Shown here: piece after piece, positions 1 to 6,342 of the stretch
Layout: each line of letters starts with the position of its first letter
How positions within the stretch are numbered: position 1 is the first letter of the stretch
NCBI GenBank assembly: GCA_964464385.1
Contig: CAYXFZ010000090.1
Coordinates: forward strand, 1-8,982
DNA from: CAYXFZ01 sp964464385
GTDB lineage: Bacteria > Planctomycetota > UBA1135
DNA: 8,982 bases
Reading direction: 5' to 3'
Notes under the pieces: model-generated
Databases searched by the model: none
Seen by the model: the letters and a program-made list of their open reading frames with translations, nothing else
What the model was told of the DNA's origin: nothing
Translations under genes and position numbers: made by a program

Positions 1-513
1 GAGCACGGTTGGTATGACAAGCGCTTCATGTATGAACCTTCGCTCAAGGTGCCTCTCATCGTGCGCTGGCCCGGGGTCACAAGTCGGGGCGGAGTCCGCG
101 ACGAACTGGTGCAAAATCTCGACTTTGCCCCGACTTTTCTTGCTCTAGCCGGGATTCCCGTTCCGGATTGGATGCAGGGCACCAGCCTTCTCCCAATCCT
201 GCGGGGTCACGGCATGTCCGATTGGCGGCAAGCCATCTACTACGAGTACTTCGGCGAACCCACCCACAACGTCGCCGCTCACTACGGGGTTCGTACTCAA
301 AACTGGAAACTCATTCATTATCCCGACCTGGACGAGTGGGAACTCTTCGATCTTAAAAACGACCCGGATGAAGTCCATTCCCTCCATAACGACTTAGACC
401 AACAATCTACGCGCAAAGAACTGGAAGCAGAGCTCGCGCGACTGCGGCAGATCTACGAGGTAGAGTCTTTGGGGTCCTCCGCTGATTCGGATTCTCTCAA
501 GGCTTTCAAGTAA
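1..513 (+). CDS. Type I sulfatase, C-terminal part (5' end outside window)
   Basis: The reading frame is open from base 1 and ends at TAA 511-513, leaving 170 residues of a longer protein (family members usually run 450-550). The fragment opens with EHGWYDKRFMYEPSLKVPL, the conserved block of type I sulfatases in which the His and Lys (fragment residues 2 and 7) help bind the sulfate ester. Next come a RWPG segment and LDFAPTFLALAGI, and then a C-terminal sheet domain with GVRTQNWKLIHYP and ELFDLKNDPDEVHSL, all typical of the arylsulfatase/choline-sulfatase superfamily. Such enzymes hydrolyse sulfate esters, often on polysaccharides, using a formylglycine made from a C-x-P/A-x-R motif. That motif would lie upstream and cannot be checked, nor can a signal peptide, so the substrate is unknown. 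The last 61 bases overlap a possible convergent small gene. The family call is firm. Confidence 0.93.
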   Translation, partial: EHGWYDKRFMYEPSLKVPLIVRWPGVTSRGGVRDELVQNLDFAPTFLALAGIPVPDWMQGTSLLPILRGHGMSDWRQAIYYEYFGEPTHNVAAHYGVRTQNWKLIHYPDLDEWELFDLKNDPDEVHSLHNDLDQQSTRKELEAELARLRQIYEVESLGSSADSDSLKAFK

Positions 514-680
514 GCATTCATCTGGAGAGGGACTCTGTACTCCACCGAATTTTCTCGCTCTGGATGGGAAGGCTCTTGAGCGAATGCCGTGGTCACCCAT
601 CCAAAAATGAGGAGCAGGAAGACCCTCAATGCGCTAGAAGAACAGCGATTGGAGGTGTGACGGCCTTCTTGGTGCTTCAA
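453..680 (-). CDS. Possible small secreted protein at the end of the hutH unit
   Basis: This is a 75-residue frame beginning at TTG 680-678, which overlaps the TGA of the preceding gene (TTGA, 677-680), and ending at TAG 453-455. A second in-frame TTG at 629-627 would give a 58-residue protein with a more classical signal peptide: short basic start, hydrophobic run RVFLLLIFGWVTT, then AFA before QEP as a likely signal-peptidase I site. The predicted mature part is only about 41 residues, charged (SHPEREN, KALRESESAEDPKD), with no cysteine and no motif I recognise. It fills a stretch otherwise without a gene and follows the hydrolase in the same direction, which favours a real product. Against it are the non-ATG start, the lack of a Shine-Dalgarno sequence and a 61-base antiparallel overlap with the sulfatase end. 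Function is unknown, and it could be a chance frame. Confidence 0.38.
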   Translation of the reverse strand: MKHQEGRHTSNRCSSSALRVFLLLIFGWVTTAFAQEPSHPERENSVEYRVPLQMNAYLKALRESESAEDPKDSTS

Positions 681-2224
681 GGTCGATAGTGTCCGTCAGG
701 TAAGCGACGGGGCAGGCGGAAGGAAGGGTCTTCCAAAAGAGCGGTAACAGCGGGGTCGCGCTCGCGGAGGGACGCGGGCGTGGAGCACTCCCATTCGTTG
801 TCGATTTCCTCGGCGCGGCCGGGGAAATCCTGCCCTCCAGCCAGGGTGGTCATACCCCAGTAAAAGTACTCCGCAGCTTGGCAGGAGTAATCGCAGGTCC
901 GATCACCGTAGTGATAGTGACCGCCACGGCGGCGAGCCAAATCCATGGCATCACAGAGGCGGGATCCTTTTTCAAAAGCGAAGGCTTCCGGATAGGTTTC
1001 GGCCCAACCATTGGACACCAAGTGCAGAATTTCCTCGATGGCGGCATCAAAGCGACCCCTTCGTTGTTGGTGCGGGGGATTCTCTGGCAGAGTTTCCTCG
1101 GCATACAAATCCTGGCCCATGAACCACCCCTGCTCTTCAAACTCGGGGAAAACCCGCTCCAGGCGACGCATGTCCCGCTCCCGCGCCGGCATGACCAAAA
1201 AGGCACCTTCATCCAACATGGTCTGCAGAATGGCGGCATCATCCACCACTCCGTTTTCGTCGTTGTCCAAGTACTCGGCCAACATGTGGGAAGCGTGTTT
1301 CAACTTGGCGGCAGGCACACCCTTCGTGGCAAAGATGCGCACACCAAAAACATCAACGACGCGATCAAAGGTACTCCGAATGTTTTTTGGCCAAGCCGTC
1401 GGCAATTCCTGGGCGGCCAAGTCCAAGCGCGGAATGGAAAAGTGCTCGGCAAAAAAACCGCAAATTGCATCGGTAGCCTTGGGCACGGACTCCCTGCGCC
1501 CTTCCTGTTTGCGCAAATGCATCGGAAACTCCAATTGGATGGAACGGAGGCCATTGCCTCGGTGCCGTCGCGTGATGTAGCCACCGCTGTAGTACTTGCG
1601 GCCATCGGGATGGAGAATTCCAGGCGCGGGCACTGCTCGGTATCCCTCGGCCTCAAGGAATGCCCCCATGCTTAGGGGGCCACGGATCCAAGCGGCATCC
1701 ATACCAGGCAAATCATCTAGATCTGCATCCGTGCCGGCCAAAACATTGGCAGAAACAGCATGCCCCACCTCAATCCATTGTTCCGGGTGGGTTTGGCCGT
1801 GGATATCCAACAAAAGCGCGTGTCCATGACCCAGCGCAAGAGCATTCAGCCCGGCTTCCTCCAGGGCGTGGTGATAAAGCCGCCAAACTTCCGTGGCCAG
1901 TTTGCCGCCTTGGGCAGCCTCTTCCACTTCCCGATTGGCATCCAACTTGACGCGGTGCAAGGAAGTCGCGACGACGAAGGGCCGAAAGCCCGTGCGCAAC
2001 TCAATGGCATCCGCCAACTCGAAGGCCATCTCTCGCACCCCAACATCGCGCCTCAAGATGCCTTCTTTCCGATCCGGCGCATCCTTGGGTTTGCGCAGGC
2101 CACCATGCGGCGCGGACAACACCAGCGGCATCGTGCCAACTTGAATATCCAAATAATCCACGGGGTTTGCAGGCACCACCTTTCCTTGAAGCAAACCAAG
2201 CCCCAGGAAAACGACGGCAATCAT
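677..2224 (-). CDS. N-formylglutamate amidohydrolase-like protein with extra C-terminal domain
   Basis: This 515-residue protein starts at ATG 2224-2222, overlapping the hutH stop as ATGA; no other ATG, GTG or TTG lies in frame between it and the upstream stop at 2287-2285. Residues 2-19 are hydrophobic and end in VPA, consistent with a signal peptide, though the usual basic n-region is missing. Residues ~30-262 resemble the N-formylglutamate amidohydrolase family: SAPHGG (37-42), RRDVGVRE (58-65), LHRVKLDANRE (89-99), LLLDIHGQTHP (137-147) and IQLEFP (229-234). Family enzymes release formate from N-formylglutamate, the last step of one histidine-degradation route. Residues ~285-515 are a separate domain with an EF-hand-like loop DNDENGVVDD (320-329), EEILH (397-401), a His/Cys-bearing stretch (436-448) and YFYWGMTTL (453-461). 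I cannot name this domain. An exported location would conflict with a cytoplasmic role beside HutH, so the substrate is uncertain. Confidence 0.82.
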   Translation of the reverse strand: MIAVVFLGLGLLQGKVVPANPVDYLDIQVGTMPLVLSAPHGGLRKPKDAPDRKEGILRRDVGVREMAFELADAIELRTGFRPFVVATSLHRVKLDANREVEEAAQGGKLATEVWRLYHHALEEAGLNALALGHGHALLLDIHGQTHPEQWIEVGHAVSANVLAGTDADLDDLPGMDAAWIRGPLSMGAFLEAEGYRAVPAPGILHPDGRKYYSGGYITRRHRGNGLRSIQLEFPMHLRKQEGRRESVPKATDAICGFFAEHFSIPRLDLAAQELPTAWPKNIRSTFDRVVDVFGVRIFATKGVPAAKLKHASHMLAEYLDNDENGVVDDAAILQTMLDEGAFLVMPARERDMRRLERVFPEFEEQGWFMGQDLYAEETLPENPPHQQRRGRFDAAIEEILHLVSNGWAETYPEAFAFEKGSRLCDAMDLARRRGGHYHYGDRTCDYSCQAAEYFYWGMTTLAGGQDFPGRAEEIDNEWECSTPASLRERDPAVTALLEDPSFRLPRRLPDGHYRP

Positions 2225-3759
2225 GCGTGCAAGAACCCGACGGCGCCCTCGGCCGCCCTGGCAATGGCGCCAGAGCGCACCATGTCATACACCTGGGCCA
2301 ACTCCGTGGCCAAATACCGATCGTTTTTGAGGGGCGGAATAGATTCACGGATCAATTCATAGGCAGCCTGCACGCCGGCACCGGCCTTCATGTCGGAATG
2401 AAATTCACGGGCCTGCGCACTGCAATACAGTTCGATGGCCACAATGCGTTGGACATTCTCAACGATGCTGCGCAATTTTCTAGCCGCGTGACAGGCCATG
2501 GACACGTGGTCCTCCTGGTCGGCGCTGGTGGGAATGGTGTCGGCGCTAGCGGGATGGGCCAGCAACTTGTTTTCTGAGCTCAGGGCTGCTGCCGTAACCT
2601 GCGGCATCATGAGGCCCGAATTGAGCCCGGGCTTAGGCGACAAGAACGCCGGTAAGCCATTATTCATTGCAGGATGGTTGAGGGTGGCAATGCGGCGCTC
2701 GGAAATATTACCCCAAGAGCAGGCGGCAAGAGCGGCATGATCCATGGCCATGGCAATGGGCTGGCCGTGGAAATTTCCCGTGGAAAGTACGTGGTCTCGG
2801 CCCGGGAAAATCTGCGGGTTGTCTGTCGCAGAATCCGCCTCAAGCAACAGCGCATCTACCGCAAATGCGAGGCCATCCTTGGCCGCGCCATGCACCTGCG
2901 GCGTGCAGCGGAAAGAATAAGGATCCTGCACGCGTGAACACGCCTCGTGGTGCTGGTTGATTTCGGAGTCCAACAACAAGCGCCGCAAATTTCCCGCAGT
3001 TGCGGTAGCCCCGGTATGGGGACGCAAACGAACGACCCTGGCCTCGAAGGGCACGTGGCTCCCTAGCAGTGACTCGACGGAGAGGGCAGCGGCAACATCC
3101 GCGGTACGAGAAAGAATTCGCATCTGGGCGATGGCGACCAACCCGATTGCGTTGGAAATCTGGCAACCATTGATGAGGGCCAGGCCCTCTTTGGCCTGCA
3201 ACTCCAGGGGTTCCAACCCAACCTTGCGAAGGGCACGGCCGGCGGCAATGAAATTGCCGTTTGTGGTGGCAATCTCGCCGGCGCCAATGATTGGCAGGGC
3301 CAAATGGGCCAAGGGGGCCAAATCGCCGCTGGCGCCCACGCTCCCCTTCTCGGGTACGCGAGGGAACAGCTCCAACTCGAACAAGCGCATGAACCAACGG
3401 ATCAGTTGGGGCCGCACTCCGGAATATCCCTTAGACAGCGAATGCAGGCGCAAAATGAGAGCCAAGCGCTTCTCGTCCCAGGGCAGATCATCGCCGACAC
3501 CGACGGCATGCGAGAGCAACAAGTTGCGCTGCAGTTTGGGAATGTCTTTGGCATCGACGCTCACGGATGCCAAAGCGCCAAAGCCCGTGTTTACTCCATA
3601 GACCACCTTGCCGGAGTCCAGAACCGATTGAATGGTCTTGCGGGCGGCACGCACCCGAGCTTGGGCCGGACGGCCAAAGACCAACTTGGCGGGAGAGCCA
3701 AGAGCGACCTTCCAGAGTTCCGGAACGTCTAGATTTTCACCCAGTTGGAAGCTTGCCAC
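2221..3759 (-). CDS. hutH: Histidine ammonia-lyase
   Basis: This cytoplasmic enzyme deaminates L-histidine to urocanate, the first step of histidine utilisation. The 512-residue length matches the family (about 510). Residues line up with the Pseudomonas putida enzyme at an offset of +1 or +2: Tyr54 in YGVNTGFG, the SH pair at 83-84 in LLLSHAVGVG, the Ala143-Ser144-Gly145 triad (bases 3325-3333) that cyclises into the MIO electrophile within SVGASGDLAPL, Asn197 in INGCQ, Tyr281 and Arg284 in QDPYSFR, and Glu416 in SADQEDH. The Ser-His pair favours histidine over tyrosine or phenylalanine as substrate. The start is GTG 3759-3757, 9 bases after the preceding stop and without a Shine-Dalgarno sequence; the stop overlaps the next ATG (ATGA). 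It is the second gene of a leftward unit. hutU and hutI are not in the window. Confidence 0.96.
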   Translation of the reverse strand: MASFQLGENLDVPELWKVALGSPAKLVFGRPAQARVRAARKTIQSVLDSGKVVYGVNTGFGALASVSVDAKDIPKLQRNLLLSHAVGVGDDLPWDEKRLALILRLHSLSKGYSGVRPQLIRWFMRLFELELFPRVPEKGSVGASGDLAPLAHLALPIIGAGEIATTNGNFIAAGRALRKVGLEPLELQAKEGLALINGCQISNAIGLVAIAQMRILSRTADVAAALSVESLLGSHVPFEARVVRLRPHTGATATAGNLRRLLLDSEINQHHEACSRVQDPYSFRCTPQVHGAAKDGLAFAVDALLLEADSATDNPQIFPGRDHVLSTGNFHGQPIAMAMDHAALAACSWGNISERRIATLNHPAMNNGLPAFLSPKPGLNSGLMMPQVTAAALSSENKLLAHPASADTIPTSADQEDHVSMACHAARKLRSIVENVQRIVAIELYCSAQAREFHSDMKAGAGVQAAYELIRESIPPLKNDRYLATELAQVYDMVRSGAIARAAEGAVGFLHA

Positions 3760-3768
3760 GGGCAGATT

Positions 3769-5364
3769 TTAGCGCACGCGCAGAGTTGTGGCGCCGGCGA
3801 TCTCCAGCCTCTCCCGAGTCGTCAACAACGCCACTCCACGATGGATTTCCACCTGCCAAATCCCAGTGACCATTCCCGGCAGGGTCGAGGCCTGGCCTTG
3901 GGAAAGCCGCCCATCCACCCACCAACGCACCTCCGGGAGGGGCGGGCCATAGGGATCTTCCAAGGTCAAACTGGATGCGTGATCTTCGGCGATCAGCACC
4001 AATCGAAGAGAGGAACGGGCAGTGCGGATTCGGGTCTGAGTCGAGCGGTAGCCGAGACGGGTCGCTTTCAAAACAAAATCGCCGGTGCCCTCGGCATGAT
4101 CTGCCCAAGTGAATTGGAATTCTCCCATGGGCCCGGTGTGCATTTGGCGCCGCAAAGGACCCGGGACGGGGAGTTGCGCGGCTACGGTGCCCTGGCGTAG
4201 TCCGGGGAAAAGGGCTGCCAGCACGGCGGCGGGATTTCGCGCCTCCAAACTAACTTGGGCACTCGCGAGACCCTTCCCGTTCGAGTCCACAACTTTGCCA
4301 ACCAAGGTGTGAGAACGAGCCACCACGACAAAGCTCACGGTCGCCGGAGTGCCGATTCCGGGTTGCACAGAACGAATCGCCGGAGCCGCAACTCCCATGG
4401 GATGAAAAACCCGCACATCCACCAAAACATCCGCGGGCAATCCCTGCAATTCAAAACTCCCGTCGGACTCGACCTCCACCCCTTGCCATCGCTCCCAAGC
4501 AAAAGAGCGGTTGCCAGGGCGATCCGCGCGCGGCAAAACCGTCACTTGGGGAAGAGGACCCCCGGGCCAGGACTCGACGCGTCCACGAATGCGGCCAGCT
4601 TGGGGAATTGCGGCAAGGGCCACTGGCGCGGCCGGAGGGGGCGGCAAAAAATTCAGCTCTTCTCGCACCCATGCGTGGTCCGGAGCCACCACGTCCACGA
4701 CCACTCGCAGGGAGCGTGGAACCCCATCCAACCAAGCGACACCCTCCTTGTCCGTGACCGCAGAAATGGGGCCGAAGTCCACCGTCACTTTGGCGCCATG
4801 CAAGGGCTTGCCAAGATGATCCAGCAGACGCAATCCGGCGCGAACCGGGGCGCCAATCCTGAAATCGCGATGGGTGGTGCCGCGCGATAAGACTCGTTGC
4901 AACCGACCCACAGATTGGCCACCGCTCGTAAGTCGTAAGCGGTGGGTTCCAGGCATCAAACCCGACATTTGATAATTCCCGCCGGGACCCGAGCTGGTTA
5001 CTCGACCGGCGTGCGGACCACCCAGAACCTCGAGCCGGACGTCGGCAAGACCAAGACCCAAATCGTCCAACACTTTGCCGCGGAGATCCACGCCAGGGGC
5101 GGGTGGCAAGGGATCGCCGTCTGGAATGGAAGTCAGCCGCACCAACAAGGGCCCAGACCCAGGCAGGGGAGGCAAAACTGGATCTTCAAACTGAACCGAG
5201 ACCTGTTGGGGAACTTTGCTCACATCCGCCAGCTTGGGAATCTCTGGTTCGGGCTCCGCATCCGTTTTCGGACCACCCCACACAAATAGGCCAACGACCA
5301 AGGCGGCCAGCGCCACCCCGGCGAAGATAGGCCAAATCGGCCTCGTGTTGGCATGGTTCCCCAT
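3769..5364 (-). CDS. Membrane-anchored protein with carboxypeptidase-regulatory-like repeats
   Basis: This 531-residue protein has a short polar start, one membrane segment at about residues 11-29 (IWPIFAGVALAALVVGLFV) and a Pro/Glu-rich linker; the rest is probably periplasmic or outside. From about residue 92 it shows four or five successive beta-sandwich repeats of the carboxypeptidase regulatory-like type, near 93-148, 172-225, 257-320, 352-440 and possibly 463-520. Their signature is a G-x-V start (LRGKVLD, IRGRVES, LVGKVVD), a GKPL or GKGL turn with AxVxL, then a D/G-x-G-x-F strand (ESDGSFELQGLP, GPMGEFQF). No catalytic motif is visible, so a binding or structural surface role is likely, but that is inference. 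It starts at ATG 5364-5362 and heads the leftward unit, 9 bp before hutH. The pairing with a histidine enzyme is unexplained. The family call is good; the function is unknown. Confidence 0.85.
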   Translation of the reverse strand: MGNHANTRPIWPIFAGVALAALVVGLFVWGGPKTDAEPEPEIPKLADVSKVPQQVSVQFEDPVLPPLPGSGPLLVRLTSIPDGDPLPPAPGVDLRGKVLDDLGLGLADVRLEVLGGPHAGRVTSSGPGGNYQMSGLMPGTHRLRLTSGGQSVGRLQRVLSRGTTHRDFRIGAPVRAGLRLLDHLGKPLHGAKVTVDFGPISAVTDKEGVAWLDGVPRSLRVVVDVVAPDHAWVREELNFLPPPPAAPVALAAIPQAGRIRGRVESWPGGPLPQVTVLPRADRPGNRSFAWERWQGVEVESDGSFELQGLPADVLVDVRVFHPMGVAAPAIRSVQPGIGTPATVSFVVVARSHTLVGKVVDSNGKGLASAQVSLEARNPAAVLAALFPGLRQGTVAAQLPVPGPLRRQMHTGPMGEFQFTWADHAEGTGDFVLKATRLGYRSTQTRIRTARSSLRLVLIAEDHASSLTLEDPYGPPLPEVRWWVDGRLSQGQASTLPGMVTGIWQVEIHRGVALLTTRERLEIAGATTLRVR

Positions 5365-5375
5365 CCGGCTAGAGT
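5348..5375 (+). promoter_or_regulatory. Candidate sigma-70-type promoter for the cation efflux gene
   Basis: TTGGCA (5348-5353, five of six matches to TTGACA) is followed after 16 bp by TAGAGT (5370-5375, four of six matches to TATAAT). The ATG of the transporter lies 44 bases beyond the -10-like box, leaving a leader of roughly 35-40 nt. The -35-like box falls inside the first codons of the divergent gene starting at 5364, so transcription of the two units could interfere. This is a consensus match by eye only. Confidence 0.35.
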
Positions 5376-5419
5376 ATGGACGCTTCCGGTGGGCGACTTC
5401 TTGCCCTCAGACTCGTTTC

Positions 5420-6292
5420 ATGTCCGCTACCAACCAAGATCGATCCCGCGCCGCCTCCTTCACCGTCAAAATTGCGGCTGGACTGGCCTTGTTCAAGGGC
5501 CTGACTTGGCTCTTCACCAACTCAGCCGGCATTTTGGGATCCGCCTTGGATTCCGGCCTGGATTTGCTCGCCTCCTTCCTCGTGCTTTGGGCTGTGCTCC
5601 ACGCGGAACGGCCAGCCGATGCGGGTCACCCTTGGGGCCACGGCAAAGTCGAGGGTTTGGCCTCTCTTTTCCAATCCCTTCTCATATTGGCGGCTGGTCT
5701 GGGGCTGGCCTATCAAGTCATCAAACGCTGGGTCACACAGGATGCCACCGTGACCCTCCAGGGGGTTGGCATCGGGGTCATGGTGGTCAGCACCCTCCTA
5801 ACTCTTTGGCTGATTCGGCGCCTTCGCCGGGCGGCCAAGGAAACCGGTTCGCCCGCGCTCCTGGCTGACGGCGCTCATTACACCAGCGACATTCTTCTGA
5901 ATCTTTCTGTCATCCTCGGTTTGGGCCTATCCCTAGCACTGCAAGGAGCAAAATGGCCCGACCTCCTTGTGGGACTGGGCATTTCCCTTCTCATCTTGAA
6001 CACGGCCCGCAAAGTTTTTCTGTCCGGCATAGAAAACCTCATGGATCGCGGGCTCTCTCCCGCCGAGGAAGCCGTTGTGTTGCGCACAGTTTCTGGTTTC
6101 GCGCCGGCGGGTTCTGGTTTTCACGAACTTCGCACACGCCGTTCCGGGGCGGATCTCTTCTTGGAGCTTCACTTGGATCTGTCCCGCGAGATGAGTTTTG
6201 TTGACGCCCACGACTTGGCCGAAAAGGTGGGTCATGCCATCGAGAAGGCAATCGCGCATTCTCGAGTCACGGTCCACGCAGATCCTTCCTGA
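5420..6292 (+). CDS. Cation diffusion facilitator, FieF/YiiP type
   Basis: This inner-membrane proton-coupled exporter of divalent metals (Zn, Fe or a related ion) has 290 residues, the length of Escherichia coli YiiP/FieF. All metal-site residues known for YiiP have counterparts. Transport site: Asp44, Asp48 (TM2, DSGLD), His153 and Asp157 (TM5, HYTSD). Loop site: Asp67, His70 and His74 in DAGHPWGHGKVE. Cytoplasmic dimer site: His235, His251, His264, His286 and Asp288. Six membrane segments are visible between about residues 12 and 200, followed by the cytoplasmic domain ending VTVHADPS. I chose ATG 5420 because the frame upstream to 5216 has no family similarity and lies antisense to the divergent gene. 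There is no Shine-Dalgarno sequence. It stands alone or leads the rightward genes, the next start being 50 bp beyond its stop. Which metal it carries cannot be read from the motifs. Confidence 0.95.
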   Translation: MSATNQDRSRAASFTVKIAAGLALFKGLTWLFTNSAGILGSALDSGLDLLASFLVLWAVLHAERPADAGHPWGHGKVEGLASLFQSLLILAAGLGLAYQVIKRWVTQDATVTLQGVGIGVMVVSTLLTLWLIRRLRRAAKETGSPALLADGAHYTSDILLNLSVILGLGLSLALQGAKWPDLLVGLGISLLILNTARKVFLSGIENLMDRGLSPAEEAVVLRTVSGFAPAGSGFHELRTRRSGADLFLELHLDLSREMSFVDAHDLAEKVGHAIEKAIAHSRVTVHADPS

Positions 6293-6309
6293 AAAGGCCA
6301 ATTCGCGGG

Positions 6310-6315
6310 TAGAAT
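6310..6315 (+). promoter_or_regulatory. -10-like box before the dehydrogenase gene
   Basis: TAGAAT matches five of six positions of TATAAT and lies 27 bases before the ATG at 6343. No convincing -35 box is found 16-18 bp upstream, where matches are only two of six. If used, transcription would start near 6322, giving a leader of about 20 nt. It borders the dyad at 6316-6331. Confidence 0.3.
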
Positions 6316-6331
6316 GAAGGGTCCACCCTTC
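6316..6331. promoter_or_regulatory. 16-bp dyad, candidate operator
   Basis: GAAGGGT and ACCCTTC form a perfect 7-bp inverted repeat around a CC centre. Two further outer pairs (6313-6314 with 6333-6334) match beyond one mismatch, giving an imperfect 22-bp dyad. It begins at the base after the -10-like TAGAAT, spans the expected transcription start and ends 11 bases before the dehydrogenase ATG. That placement suits a repressor site. As RNA it could form only a short hairpin (6 bp, 4-nt loop) with no following T-run, so it is a poor terminator for the upstream gene. Chance cannot be excluded for a short palindrome. Confidence 0.4.
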
Positions 6332-6342
6332 CTTTCCTCGCC

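Noticed and set aside
561..603. Inverted repeat TGGATGGG/CCCATCCA as a terminator between the convergent genes
   Set aside because: The 8-bp arms are perfect, but the loop is 27 nt and no T-run follows on either strand (the + strand has AAAAA after it), so a rho-independent terminator is not supported.
1022..1036. EEILH as a zincin HExxH catalytic site
   Set aside because: The order and residues are not HExxH, and no partner motif was identified. It is recorded only as a possible ligand cluster, not as a peptidase assignment.
878..1675. A 265-codon open frame on the + strand inside the hydrolase gene
   Set aside because: It lies antisense to a gene with clear family motifs; the translation has no recognisable domain and is what codon bias on the other strand would produce.
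5216..5419. N-terminal extension of the cation transporter frame
   Set aside because: The extra 68 residues are antisense to the divergent gene and show no transporter features. Starting at 5420 gives the normal YiiP length with metal-site residues within a few positions of YiiP numbering.
5365..5419. Promoter for the leftward unit (CATACT on the - strand near 5375)
   Set aside because: Only four of six -10 positions match, there is no -35 at the proper spacing, and it would imply an almost leaderless transcript; too weak to list.
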